From Oceanospirillum sanctuarii (GTDB lineage: Bacteria; Pseudomonadota; Gammaproteobacteria; Pseudomonadales; Halomonadaceae): a stretch of DNA of 64,000 nt. The DNA is taken from assembly GCF_002150805.1 (NCBI RefSeq), contig NZ_MTBA01000009.1, forward strand, positions 52,349-116,348, given 5' to 3'. Both the position numbers and the translations under genes were made by a program. This document shows positions 36,410 to 45,673 of the stretch, piece after piece. Within the stretch, counting starts at the first letter, position 1. Every line of letters starts with the position of its first letter. Below the pieces are notes generated by a model, which saw only the letters and a program-made list of their open reading frames with translations, ran no database searches and had not been told where the DNA came from.

Positions 36410-37228
36410 ATGAATGATGATTACGGTTTTCGTTTTGGTGGTATCTCCCGTCTTTATGGTGCAGTGGCGGCAGAAGCTTTTGCTAAGGCTCATGTTGCCG
36501 TTGTCGGTATTGGTGGCGTGGGTTCCTGGGGCGCTGAAGCACTGGCCCGAAGTGGTATCGGTAAAATTACCCTGATCGATCTGGATGATATCTGTACTTC
36601 CAACATAAACCGCCAGATTCACGCGATGGATGGTCAGGTGGGACGGCCAAAAGTTGAGTCTATGGCTGAGCGCATCAAGGCGATCAATCCGACCTGTGAG
36701 GTGAATGCGATCTCTGCTTTTGTCACGGAAAAGAATGTTGCGGAGCTGATGCTGAAAGAGTTTGATTATGTGCTGGATGCGATCGACTCGGTAAAGCATA
36801 AGTGCGCCATGATCGCTTATTGTCGTCGTAATAAAATCCCGCTGATTACTATCGGTGGTGCGGGCGGTCAGACAGACCCTCTGCAGATTCAGATTGCAGA
36901 TCTGAGTAAAACCGAGCAGGATCCGCTGCTGGCCAAAACCCGCAATCAGTTGCGTCGTCAGTATGGTTTTCCGACCAATCTGAAACGACGTTTCTCGGTG
37001 GAGGCGGTTTACTCAACCGAGCAGCTGGTTTACCCATCCGACGATGGGGAAGTGTGTCATCAGAAACCGGATAATGGTGAGTCTACCCGATTGGATTGTC
37101 GTAGCGGTTTTGGTGCGGTCACTGTGGTAACAGGGACCTTTGCTTTTGTGGCGGTATCCCGCATTCTGAAAAAGCTGGCAGCTAAAGCTCAGCGTCAGGC
37201 GGAAGAAAAGACGAAACAAGCCCGCTGA
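36410..37228 (+). CDS. tcdA: tRNA threonylcarbamoyladenosine dehydratase TcdA
   Basis: TcdA (CsdL) cyclises t6A to ct6A on tRNA using ATP. It is an E1-like ThiF/MoeB-fold enzyme: nucleotide loop VAVVGIGGVGSWGAEALARSG, followed by LIDLDDICTSNINRQ with the conserved Asp and Arg residues. Length 272. It sits after truC on the same strand, so two tRNA modification genes are neighbours, but 90 bases and possibly a separate promoter lie between. It is followed by a strong terminator. Confidence 0.95.
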   Translation: MNDDYGFRFGGISRLYGAVAAEAFAKAHVAVVGIGGVGSWGAEALARSGIGKITLIDLDDICTSNINRQIHAMDGQVGRPKVESMAERIKAINPTCEVNAISAFVTEKNVAELMLKEFDYVLDAIDSVKHKCAMIAYCRRNKIPLITIGGAGGQTDPLQIQIADLSKTEQDPLLAKTRNQLRRQYGFPTNLKRRFSVEAVYSTEQLVYPSDDGEVCHQKPDNGESTRLDCRSGFGAVTVVTGTFAFVAVSRILKKLAAKAQRQAEEKTKQAR

Positions 37229-37253
37229 ATCTAATCCGGCAGGTTTGCTACTG

Positions 37254-37304
37254 AAAAGCCCCGAATCCTTCTCTTATGCAGAGTGATAGATTCGGGGCTT
37301 TTTG
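37254..37304. terminator. Bidirectional terminator between tcdA and the receiver gene
   Basis: Arms AAAAGCCCCGAATC and GATTCGGGGCTTTT flank about 21 bases and are followed by TTTG. Confidence 0.9.
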
Positions 37305-37337
37305 CTTTGGGCATTTGAATACCGGATTTGCTCAGGA

Positions 37338-38432
37338 TTACTTAATTACATTGATAATCTGCTGAGCCAGCTCATTCAGTGCTTTACTTGCATCACTCAG
37401 GCCATCCTGTGCAGTATCCATCTCATTCAGACTCTTTTCAATCACTTGAGAGAAGTAGTCTTCCTGCTCCAGTGTCAGATCCAGTTCGTGGAAGCTGGCG
37501 CGAATCTCAAGAATGATATTGTTGATCTGAGAGGCCATCTTGGTTTCATGGCCGCTGATTTCTGAGCTTAGCTGGTCGATAATAGTCTGCACCTTACCCA
37601 GAATACCTTTCAGGGCTTTTTCCCGTTCGAGATCCAGATATTTAGCTTCAAGCCCTTCAATAATGACTGCGGTAACATCCCGCAGGCGACCGTAATTCAC
37701 CTCATCATCCATCGGCATGTTTTTGATCAGGAAGGAGACATGGTTGTCATTCAGGATGGTGCGATTATCAAAGTCATACAGACGACCAACACCCCTTAAC
37801 AGCTCAAAAATATTTAGCTCAATCGGGCTGCACTCACCGTTGATCTGGTCGTAGGAGTGGGTCTCTTTACCATGAAACTGCAGGCTGGTAATCAGGTTCA
37901 GACTGCCCATCATTTCAAAGAAGTGCTTGGCAACTTCATCCAGTGAGCTGGCCTGCATGCTGTTTTTGAAGAACTGGAGTACGTAGCCATATTGAGAGGC
38001 TTCTGCCATGGACTGGAAAGCCATGGTACGGGAGAAAGCTTCCTGATCTTTCAGGCTGCGTTTGGACAGTTGGTATTCAGCAACGGCATGTACTTTGGCG
38101 AACAGTTCCTTCATTTCAAAAGGCTTGGGAACGAAGTCATCGCCACCGGCATCGTAGGCTTTCAGGCGCTCTTCCAGGGAGTTGTGTCCGGAAACAAAGA
38201 TGACCGAAAACTCCTGGTCAGACTCTTTCAACTCGCGGCAAAGTTCAATTCCACTCTTACCGGGCATATTAATATCTAACAGGATAATGTCCGGTTTGTG
38301 TTCTTTAAAAAGGGTTTCGGCGTCTTCACTGGTGGTGGCAGAGAAAAGCTGGTACTCGCCTTCCAGCATGTCAGTGACCATCTCACAGTGCATCTCGTCA
38401 TCATCTACGATCAGAAGAGTTAGCTCATTCAT
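37338..38432 (-). CDS. Response regulator with unclassified helical output domain
   Basis: Residues 1-120 are a receiver with acidic pocket VDDDEM, phosphorylated Asp53 (LLDINMPG) and Lys near residue 104 (PKPF). The remaining about 240 residues match no output domain I know. They contain a middle region (FFEMMGSLNLITSLQFHG) that looks like a degenerate sensory domain, and a C-terminal coiled coil rich in Glu, Ser and Ile from residue 265 on. There is no DNA-binding, EAL, GGDEF or HD-GYP motif. It is third in a signalling cluster on the minus strand and probably works by protein contacts. Confidence 0.82.
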   Translation of the reverse strand: MNELTLLIVDDDEMHCEMVTDMLEGEYQLFSATTSEDAETLFKEHKPDIILLDINMPGKSGIELCRELKESDQEFSVIFVSGHNSLEERLKAYDAGGDDFVPKPFEMKELFAKVHAVAEYQLSKRSLKDQEAFSRTMAFQSMAEASQYGYVLQFFKNSMQASSLDEVAKHFFEMMGSLNLITSLQFHGKETHSYDQINGECSPIELNIFELLRGVGRLYDFDNRTILNDNHVSFLIKNMPMDDEVNYGRLRDVTAVIIEGLEAKYLDLEREKALKGILGKVQTIIDQLSSEISGHETKMASQINNIILEIRASFHELDLTLEQEDYFSQVIEKSLNEMDTAQDGLSDASKALNELAQQIINVIK

Positions 38433-38573
38433 TCTTATTGATCCTTAGTCATCAGCCGGTGGGGACAGCTCTTGTTATTATGATTTTTACCAACATAACT
38501 AAATAATTTGAGTGGGGCCTGATTCTTTACATTGGTCAATTACGACAGTGAGTCTGCTTAAGGTATAGCGTTC

Positions 38574-39794
38574 TCAGACTCTGGTTTCATTGACGTAGGC
38601 CGCAGCCCATTTGATAAAGTCTTCCGGAGGCAGGGCTTTGCTGTACAGATAACCCTGTCCGATATCACAACCCATCATCTGAAGGGCATCTCTGATTTCT
38701 TCCGTTTCAATACCCTCCGCGATACAGCGTACGTTCAGCTGTCGGGCGAGGGATATGGATGACTCGACAATAGCTTTTGAAATAGGGCTGCTCAGCATGT
38801 GGAAGACAAAACTTTTATCAATTTTGATCTCGTTAAAGGGTAGCTGGTTGAGCTGAGACAGAGAGGAATAACCGGTGCCGAAGTCATCAATAGACAGGTA
38901 AAAACCCTTCAGGCGCAGACGGGTGAGGGTATCCAGAACCGCCTGATTATTATCGTTAAGGCCGATGCGTTCGGTGATTTCGAATGTGATCAGCTCAGCA
39001 GGAATCGGATGGTCTTTTAACAGCCGAAGCATCAGGCCGGGCAGATCCAGTTCACCCAGATAGGCGGCAGACAAATTGATTGAGGTTTGCATCGGAGGTA
39101 AACCGGATGCCTGCCAATAGATCATCTGTCTCATGGTTTGCTCAATCACGCTTTCTGTCAGCGGCAGAATCTGCTGATTACTTTCAATTTCCGGCAGGAA
39201 ATCATCAGGCATCACCAGCCCATTCGGATGATGCCAGCGAACCAGAGCCTCTACGCCGTGAAGTTCACCGGTTTTCAGGTCGATTTGAGGCTGGTAATAA
39301 GCCACAAATTCACCATTCTGAATCCCTTTGGCGATATCCTCAGGAGCAAACTTTTGAGCACTGGGCTTGGCTCCGCTTTTTGATGCTGCAGGCTTGGTCT
39401 GTATGAGCGGCAGTTCCAAAAGATCTTTCAGCATCTGGATACTGAAGGGCTTATTCAATTGTCCCAGCACGGGTACATTCAGTCGATCTGCCAGTTTGTG
39501 CGCGCCATCGAGTACAGAGCGCTCGAAACCTGTCATCAGAATCAGTTGTGGCTTAACCGCCAGTGAACCCAGGTGATTGATAATTTCAATGCCGTCAACA
39601 TCGGGCATCGAAAGGTCCAGAGCGAGAACATCCGGTAGCGGATTGAGCTTCAGATCATCCAGTTCGTTCAGCACACTGCACTGTTCCGTGGAAAAGCCGA
39701 GCATATCGGCTACGTCGCTGACCAGCTCACAAATGTCCTGTTCGTCATCAATAACCAGCAGATGTTTTTTCAACGGTGTTGAAATATTGTTCAT
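38574..39794 (-). CDS. Receiver-EAL protein, c-di-GMP phosphodiesterase
   Basis: An N-terminal receiver (VIDDEQD, phosphate acceptor Asp60 in ALDLSMPD, NKPF) is joined through an Ala/Lys/Ser linker to an EAL domain. The catalytic residues are all visible: Glu in VEALVRW, Asn in INLSA, Glu in ITERI, Asp-Asp in IDDFGTGYSS, Lys in KIDKSF, Glu in AEGIET and Gln in GQGYLYSKAL. It should therefore hydrolyse c-di-GMP under phosphorelay control. The ATG at 39794 has GGAG six bases upstream, so a longer frame to 39821 is rejected. It lies 49 bases after the hybrid kinase gene. Confidence 0.92.
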   Translation of the reverse strand: MNNISTPLKKHLLVIDDEQDICELVSDVADMLGFSTEQCSVLNELDDLKLNPLPDVLALDLSMPDVDGIEIINHLGSLAVKPQLILMTGFERSVLDGAHKLADRLNVPVLGQLNKPFSIQMLKDLLELPLIQTKPAASKSGAKPSAQKFAPEDIAKGIQNGEFVAYYQPQIDLKTGELHGVEALVRWHHPNGLVMPDDFLPEIESNQQILPLTESVIEQTMRQMIYWQASGLPPMQTSINLSAAYLGELDLPGLMLRLLKDHPIPAELITFEITERIGLNDNNQAVLDTLTRLRLKGFYLSIDDFGTGYSSLSQLNQLPFNEIKIDKSFVFHMLSSPISKAIVESSISLARQLNVRCIAEGIETEEIRDALQMMGCDIGQGYLYSKALPPEDFIKWAAAYVNETRV

Positions 39795-39843
39795 AGAAAC
39801 TCCATGGCTCCGATCAAACACATTCGGTGCCCTGTCTAGGTAT

Positions 39844-42810
39844 TCAATTCCATTGCCAGTGGCTCAGAATATGAAGAATATCCTGACGGCCAAAGGGTTT
39901 TTTCAACAGTTCGCAGGAAACGCTGCGAGCTTCAGCAAGGCTGATATTTTCCGAATATCCTGATGCCAGTATCACCCGTGTTTCCGGGGAGTGCTCTTTT
40001 ACCCATCGGGCGAGGTTGACGCCGTTTTCTTCTCCGGGCATCACGATGTCGGACAGCACCAGAGAGAAGCTTTTGGCCTCGTTCTGGATAACCTGACGCG
40101 CATGGGCTGCATTTTCAGCCTGCTTTACGTCAAAACCGATCGCATCGAGTATTTCACTGAGGGATGAGCGGATATCCTCTTCATCATCCACAACCAGAGC
40201 AGTGTGGCCGGCTGAAATTTCGATATCCGGTACAAAATTATTGGGGGCACTGCCCACGGTAGATTTTGTTTCGGTTTGTGGTAGCCACAGGTAGAAGGTG
40301 GTGCCGACTCCTTCACGGGTTTCCAGTTCAAGGAAACCGCCACTACGTTTGGCAAAACCGTAAACCATACTCAGGCCAAGGCCTGTCCCTTTACCTTTCT
40401 CTTTGGTGGTGAAAAAAGGATCAAAGATTTTTTCCTGCAGTTCTTTCGGAATACCCGAGCCGGTATCTCTGACATAGATACAGGTGTAATTTCCCGGTTG
40501 GCGATCTCTGACGATCAGAGGGCTATCCATATCGAGGCAAATATTGGATGCCCCAATGGTCAGTGTGCCGTGCCCATCCATCGCATCTCTGGCATTAATA
40601 GCCAGATTGATCATCACATCCTCAAAATCCCCCCGGTCAATCAGCACCGGCCAAAGGTCGGGAGCTATCTCCATCACCACCTGAATGTTCTTGGTCAGCG
40701 ATTTGGTCATCAGCTCAATCAGGTCGCCCAGAATATCGCCGATGTGGCAGACCTCACTGTTGATCTGTTGCTGGCGGGAGAACTGCATCAGCTTGTGGGT
40801 CAGGCTGGTGGTTCGGGTTGCCGCTTTGGTGATGGCGTTGATGTGTTTAGTGGCTTTCTCATTATCGGCCAGTTTCATCTCCAGCAGTTCGGCATGACCC
40901 TTAATGATGTTTGTGATGTTATTGAAGTCGTGGGCGATACCGCCAACAAGCTGGCCGACGGCTTCCATTTTCTGGGTACGGCGCAGGCTGGTCTCAATCC
41001 GTTTTTTCTCGGTGATATCGTGTACCACCATCAGAATCGAAGGTCTTGAAGAGAGATTAATCGAGTGAGAGTGAATCTCGACATCAACCACTTCGCCGGA
41101 ATGCTTCTGCATCCGGCTCTCCAGCACATGATAGTTACCGTTGTCATTATTGATGGAAACCAGAGCATGGATATCCATCACCTGCTGAATCGGGATCAGG
41201 TCGTAGATGCCCTTGCTGAGCATCTCGCTGAGTGAGTAACCAAACACTTCCGTCGCTGTGTGATTCACCGCAATAAACTGAAAGCTTTCCCGGTCAAAGG
41301 CCATCATCGCCAGAGGGCTATCGAAGAAAAGCAGTCGGAACTGCTGTTCCTGTTGAATCAGATCGCTCTGGATCTTCTGACGGTGTTCGTTGAGAACCAG
41401 AATGTGCAAATAGTTGGCGACTTCACGAACGAAGTTGTACTGGTCTTCATGCCACAGCGTGCGTTCGGAGTCCTCGACCATCAGAAAACCGATCAGATTA
41501 CTGTTCTTGATAAAAGCCGCGCATATAAGAGTGGCAGTCTGATTACGCTGAATATATTCCTGCGACAGAAAGCTGTTATTTGGATTAGGGCCATTAAGGT
41601 TAGCCAGTGACAAAACCCGAACCTGTTCCAGTTGACGAACAAAAGTGGCATTACTGTTCAGGATCAGAGGTGTGCTTTCGCAATAGTCGGCCTGAGACTG
41701 ATCGATCTGCACGACATTACGAAATACCGGTGAACCTTCTTCCGACAGCCAGATGCCTGCCCTTGGCGTTTTTAGTGTGCTGGATGCTAACTGGCAGATG
41801 TCTCTTACCAGACGCTCAAAGGGAGCTTCTTCCTGTGTTGCAATCCGGGCGACCTCGAGGGTGGCTCGCTGCTGTTTCTGAATCCGAAAGGCGCGTTCAT
41901 GACGCTCGGTTTTGGTTTCCATCTCAGCACGAATATCCTGCACCTGAATGGAAAACAAGAGTTCGGAATGTTGGATAAACGGAGTACAGGCGACGCGGAC
42001 ATTGATCAGCTTGCCGGTTTTGCTGAAGGCTTTCAGTTCCTGAAACTGATCCGGGTCTTTTTGGTGCAGATTAAGCTGGAGCTTAGGGATCAGGCGCGTC
42101 AGAGGTTGTCCGGTCAGTTTCTCTGTGGGAAATGCCAGCAGGCTTTCAGCCGCAGCATTGTGGTGAATAATGATGCCTTCGGCAGTGGTGATAAAACGGG
42201 GATCTTTACTGTGAATGAACTGGTAATCGTATTCGTTTTGGTTGCCGGGAGGTTGTTCTGGTGGTTGTTTGCTGATCAGCTCCCGCTCTTCTTCCGGCTT
42301 TTGCTCGTCCAGTGCCAACAGGTTGACACAAAGAGATATCAGAGGCTCAAGGCCGATAATTTCCTCAGAAGAGTAGTTGTCGGGACGACCAAACAAAACC
42401 AGAATGCCTTTTTTATCCCCCAGAGTATTGTTCAGTGGGATCAGTAATACCCGCTGAAAAAGCCGCCAGGCCATAGTGTTACTTAACTCTGCTTTGACCG
42501 CGGTGGAGCTGTTAGCTATCAGAGGAACTGTGCGTCGCATCTGTGGGAGCAAGCAGGAAAGAATATCCGATGCGTGTTTCTGCAGGTGCTCTTTATCTGA
42601 GGGCTTTTCCGGATCATGTGCGGCAAAGTCGGAAATCAGAGTTCCGGAGTGGTTATGCAGTAGAAAGGCAAATCGACTTTCGGATTGCCGGATCATCGCC
42701 TCCAGAGCTCCGATCAGAACCCCGGACAAAGGCATGTTTTGCTCCAGCTGCGTTAATAGCAGCAGAGAGGTGTGCAACGCTTTCTGAGATGCTTCTGCGG
42801 AACCAGACAT
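39844..42810 (-). CDS. Soluble hybrid histidine kinase with GAF and PAS domains
   Basis: About 988 residues without a membrane segment. In order: a GAF-like region (to about 190), a PAS domain ([20 protein letters not shown]), a second GAF ([20 protein letters not shown] onward), a PAS domain ([18 protein letters not shown]), HisKA with the phosphorylated His in [10 protein letters not shown], HATPase ([19 protein letters not shown]) and a receiver ([12 protein letters not shown], Asp in [10 protein letters not shown]). It senses a cytoplasmic signal. The ATG at 42810 has AAGGGA six bases upstream. It is the first gene of a cluster with a receiver-EAL and a receiver protein, which are its likely partners. 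Confidence 0.9.
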   Translation of the reverse strand: MSGSAEASQKALHTSLLLLTQLEQNMPLSGVLIGALEAMIRQSESRFAFLLHNHSGTLISDFAAHDPEKPSDKEHLQKHASDILSCLLPQMRRTVPLIANSSTAVKAELSNTMAWRLFQRVLLIPLNNTLGDKKGILVLFGRPDNYSSEEIIGLEPLISLCVNLLALDEQKPEEERELISKQPPEQPPGNQNEYDYQFIHSKDPRFITTAEGIIIHHNAAAESLLAFPTEKLTGQPLTRLIPKLQLNLHQKDPDQFQELKAFSKTGKLINVRVACTPFIQHSELLFSIQVQDIRAEMETKTERHERAFRIQKQQRATLEVARIATQEEAPFERLVRDICQLASSTLKTPRAGIWLSEEGSPVFRNVVQIDQSQADYCESTPLILNSNATFVRQLEQVRVLSLANLNGPNPNNSFLSQEYIQRNQTATLICAAFIKNSNLIGFLMVEDSERTLWHEDQYNFVREVANYLHILVLNEHRQKIQSDLIQQEQQFRLLFFDSPLAMMAFDRESFQFIAVNHTATEVFGYSLSEMLSKGIYDLIPIQQVMDIHALVSINNDNGNYHVLESRMQKHSGEVVDVEIHSHSINLSSRPSILMVVHDITEKKRIETSLRRTQKMEAVGQLVGGIAHDFNNITNIIKGHAELLEMKLADNEKATKHINAITKAATRTTSLTHKLMQFSRQQQINSEVCHIGDILGDLIELMTKSLTKNIQVVMEIAPDLWPVLIDRGDFEDVMINLAINARDAMDGHGTLTIGASNICLDMDSPLIVRDRQPGNYTCIYVRDTGSGIPKELQEKIFDPFFTTKEKGKGTGLGLSMVYGFAKRSGGFLELETREGVGTTFYLWLPQTETKSTVGSAPNNFVPDIEISAGHTALVVDDEEDIRSSLSEILDAIGFDVKQAENAAHARQVIQNEAKSFSLVLSDIVMPGEENGVNLARWVKEHSPETRVILASGYSENISLAEARSVSCELLKKPFGRQDILHILSHWQWN

Positions 42811-43043
42811 GGCATTCCCTTGTGTCGTGTTCGATAGGATTCTGACTACAACCACTCACTTTTTAAGAACTAGGTTATTAGCCAATGAAAATCAAACACT
42901 AAGATGAGTTTTTGTTGTTGTTTTGCAGCAGGTCATCTTTTCTCATGCTGCTTGTGCTGACTATGCATTGTGCATACCATCAGGGCAATTTTTCACCATG
43001 ATTGTTTCTGCTTAAAGAACAGACCCTTCTGGAGTCCTTTTAT

Positions 43044-44195
43044 ATGCACTACCCGGAAACCAAACTTCCAAAAGTGGGCACCACTATTTTCAGTGTTATG
43101 TCGCAGCTGGCTGCTGAACATAAAGCGGTCAACCTTTCTCAGGGATTTCCCGATTTCGATGGCCCAGAGATGATCCGGGAGCGTGTTACTCACTATATGC
43201 AATCCGGTGCAAATCAATATGCGCCTTTTGTTGGAGTTCCTCCATTGCGTCAGGCGATTGCAGATAAAGTTGCTCGTCTTTATGGTGCACAGGTTAATGC
43301 AGATACCGATGTGACGGTGACTTCTGGTGCGTCTGAGGCGATCTATGCCGCGATCAGTGCCACGGTTCGGCAGGGGGATGAAGTGATTGTGTTTGATCCC
43401 TGCTATGACTGCTATGAGCCCGCCATCGAGCTTAATGGCGGGATCTGTCGCCATGTCGCTCTGGACCTGCCGGAATTCAGAATCAATTGGCAGGCGCTTG
43501 AAGATGCGATTACGCCCCGAACCCGGATGATTATTGTCAACGCGCCTCATAATCCGAGCGGTGTAAGTCTGACCCGTGAAGAGCTGGATAAGCTGGCGAC
43601 TCTGATTCGGGATACTCACATCCTGCTGTTAGGGGATGAGGTCTATGAGCACATCGTTTTTGACGGTCAGCCTCACAATAGCCTGCTAACCCATGAAGAG
43701 TTGGCAAAGCGTAGCTTTGTTATCTCTTCCTTTGGTAAGACCTATCACATCACTGGGTGGAAGATCGGTTATTGTGTGGCCCCGAAAGAGCTTTCTGCGG
43801 AGTTGCGCAAGGTGCATCAGTACATTGCCTTTTGTACGCCGACGCCTATGCAGCTGGCGATTGCAGACTACATGAATGCCCATCCTGAATATGAAAATGA
43901 ACTACCGGCTTTCTATCAGGAGAAACGCGATATTTTCTGCCGGGAGATTCAGAACAGTCGGTTTGATTTCAGCCCAAGCCAGGGGACTTACTTCCAGTTA
44001 GCGGATTACAGCCAGATCAGTGATCTGGACGACGTCAGCTTTGCCCGTTGGCTGACCACTGAAGCGGGGGTTGCGGCTATTCCGGTTTCTGTATTCTGCG
44101 AAAAGCCGTCTGCTGAAATGAAACTGGTACGTTTCTGTTTTGCCAAAAATGAAGACACTTTGAAACAGGCAGGAGAGTTGTTATGTCGTCTCTAG
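43044..44195 (+). CDS. PLP-dependent methionine/glutamine aminotransferase (YbdL-like)
   Basis: A class I/II aminotransferase with the PLP-binding Lys in SSFGKTYHITGWKIGY, Asn in NAPHNPSG and Asp in LLLGDEVYEHI. The opening KLPKVGTTIFSVMSQLA and NLSQGFPDFDG fit the YbdL/kynurenine aminotransferase group, which makes methionine from 2-keto-4-methylthiobutyrate using glutamine or aromatic donors. The ATG at 43044 follows GGAG. Its 3' end overlaps the omega-amidase gene by 13 bases, which strengthens the glutamine-transaminase reading because that route yields alpha-ketoglutaramate, the amidase substrate. Confidence 0.9.
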   Translation: MHYPETKLPKVGTTIFSVMSQLAAEHKAVNLSQGFPDFDGPEMIRERVTHYMQSGANQYAPFVGVPPLRQAIADKVARLYGAQVNADTDVTVTSGASEAIYAAISATVRQGDEVIVFDPCYDCYEPAIELNGGICRHVALDLPEFRINWQALEDAITPRTRMIIVNAPHNPSGVSLTREELDKLATLIRDTHILLLGDEVYEHIVFDGQPHNSLLTHEELAKRSFVISSFGKTYHITGWKIGYCVAPKELSAELRKVHQYIAFCTPTPMQLAIADYMNAHPEYENELPAFYQEKRDIFCREIQNSRFDFSPSQGTYFQLADYSQISDLDDVSFARWLTTEAGVAAIPVSVFCEKPSAEMKLVRFCFAKNEDTLKQAGELLCRL

Positions 44196-44992
44196 TGGAA
44201 AATGATCAGAGCGCACTTAATACATTGCGGGTCACTCTGGTTCAGTCAGATCTTTTCTGGCATGAGCCCGAGCAGAACCGAGCGATGTTTACGGATAAGC
44301 TAGCGTCTTTGGCGGGCAATACAGATCTGGTGATTCTGCCTGAAATGTTCACCACAGGTTTCTCCATGGAGCCTGAAGCCATTGCCGAACCCGCAGACCA
44401 GCAAACCCTGCAATGGATGCAGCAACAGGCGGCTTCGATTTCAGCTGTAGTGTGTGGCAGCGTCGCGGTTAAGGATGATGCTGGTTGTTATAACCGCTTT
44501 TACTGGGTTCAGCCGGATGGTCTCTGGCACTCTTATGATAAGCATCACCTGTTCCGCATGGCCGGAGAGCATGAACATTATCAGGCAGGTCAGACCCGTG
44601 ATGTCATCGAGTACAGAGGCTGGCGCATTTTTCCTCAGATCTGTTATGACCTTCGCTTCCCAGTGTGGAGCAGGAATCACAATGACTATGATCTGGCGAT
44701 CTATGTGGCCAACTGGCCGGAAGTTCGTGAGCATCCTTGGCAGGTTTTGCTGCAGGCCCGTGCGATTGAGAACCTTTGCTATGTAGCTGGTGTGAATCGG
44801 GTTGGAACGGATGGTAACGGGCTGGCTTACAGTGGCCGTTCAGCACTGATCGACTTTAAAGGTCATAGTCTTGAAGATCACAAGGCTGGAGAGGCTTTTG
44901 TTTCCACATACAGTATCGATCTGAACAGCTTGCAGGACTTTCGTAAAGCGTTTCCAGCTTTTGAAGATGCTGACGCTTTTGGTTTTGAGTAA
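44183..44992 (+). CDS. Omega-amidase (YafV/NIT2-like nitrilase-family hydrolase)
   Basis: A nitrilase-superfamily amidase with the Glu in LPEMFTTGF, Lys in YDKHHLFR and nucleophile Cys in PQICYDLRFP. It hydrolyses alpha-ketoglutaramate and alpha-ketosuccinamate, made when glutamine or asparagine donates its amino group. The gene overlaps the upstream aminotransferase, a pairing known from methionine salvage. Length 269. The start is ATG 44183; a methionine-free N-terminal stretch of about 15 residues precedes the conserved LRVTLVQSDLFW. Confidence 0.9.
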   Translation: MSSLVENDQSALNTLRVTLVQSDLFWHEPEQNRAMFTDKLASLAGNTDLVILPEMFTTGFSMEPEAIAEPADQQTLQWMQQQAASISAVVCGSVAVKDDAGCYNRFYWVQPDGLWHSYDKHHLFRMAGEHEHYQAGQTRDVIEYRGWRIFPQICYDLRFPVWSRNHNDYDLAIYVANWPEVREHPWQVLLQARAIENLCYVAGVNRVGTDGNGLAYSGRSALIDFKGHSLEDHKAGEAFVSTYSIDLNSLQDFRKAFPAFEDADAFGFE

Positions 44993-45075
44993 AGCGCAGA
45001 GTTAAGCAACCCCCCAGAGTTACAGCAAACTCCTTTTGGTTGGTTAACCATCTACTTCCTCACTGTAGCTCTGAT

Positions 45076-45116
45076 AAAACCTCCTGAAGTAAAAATCTTC
45101 AGGAGGTTTTTATTTT
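45076..45116 (+). terminator. Terminator after the omega-amidase gene
   Basis: Arms AAAACCTCCTGAAG and CTTCAGGAGGTTTT flank seven bases and are followed by TATTTT. Confidence 0.93.
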
Positions 45117-45324
45117 CTGCAAGATAATCGCCGCTGCTCTTCACTGGTGCAGCTCCGGTTTTGCCTAGGGCATGTACTCTGCAATGGCTTCATCCGTTGC
45201 TATTTCTCCATTTCCTATCGATGCCTTTTCTTTCATTAGCGACAGCCTGAGCGGTGAAAAAGACTTACTTTTCAGTGCGGTTATCAAAATCTGAACTAAC
45301 CTGAAAATCAGAACCGGTCAGTCG

Positions 45325-45350
45325 TCAGGTAACAAAAAAGTGTTACCTGA
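45325..45350. repeat. Hairpin in the aapJ upstream region
   Basis: Arms TCAGGTAAC and GTTACCTGA flank AAAAAAGT. It lies 320 bases before aapJ. It may be a regulator site or part of an upstream transcript. Confidence 0.45.
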
Positions 45351-45371
45351 GCTTGGTTTTGCAGAGCTTTG

Positions 45372-45410
45372 TGCACTCAAAAGTAACTTTTTGTGCTGTA
45401 TTTGAGTGCA
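45372..45410. promoter_or_regulatory. Widely spaced inverted repeat, candidate enhancer site for aap
   Basis: TGCACTCAAA and TTTGAGTGCA are perfect complements separated by 19 bases, about 180-215 bases upstream of the sigma-54-like promoter. This is where enhancer-binding proteins normally sit. The GCAC/GTGC ends recall NtrC sites but the spacing does not fit them. Confidence 0.4.
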
Positions 45411-45587
45411 ATCTCAGCAAAACCTTATCCATTTTCCGGTTTTTTCTCTGTTTAAAGTTTTATCTACCTGAAGGTAAAGGTTGGTGTTGACGAAACCCAG
45501 CCTGATCAGGCTGAACGCGATTCGAAAAGGAATTTTTGAACCGGTGTTCAGGAAACTGAAAAACTAAAACAGTCGTTTAAATGCAAA

Positions 45588-45605
45588 TTGGAATAGCCGT
45601 TGCAT
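45588..45605 (+). promoter_or_regulatory. Sigma-54 (RpoN) type promoter of aapJQMP
   Basis: TTGGAATAGCCGTTGCAT has GG and GC exactly ten bases apart and matches TTGG and TTGCAT of the -24/-12 consensus in full; only three of the consensus C, C and G between them differ. Transcription would start near 45615, about 60 bases before aapJ. Confidence 0.65.
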
Positions 45606-45673
45606 ATAGACTAAAGGTGAGTATGTAGCCATAAGCTACTACGAATCCCCAAGACACTAGAGGATTAATAACA

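Larger units (their letters stand above)
44993..45673. other. 681-base regulatory region upstream of aapJ
   Basis: No gene is supported. From left to right it contains a terminator for the omega-amidase gene (45076-45116), a hairpin (45325-45350), a widely spaced inverted repeat (45372-45410) and a sigma-54-like promoter (45588-45605). This is unusually long for the window and fits a promoter controlled from a distance by an enhancer-binding protein. Confidence 0.6.

Noticed and set aside
45372..45410. Reading the aap upstream inverted repeat as an NtrC site
   Set aside because: The GCAC/GTGC halves are too far apart for the NtrC consensus. It is kept only as an unassigned inverted repeat.
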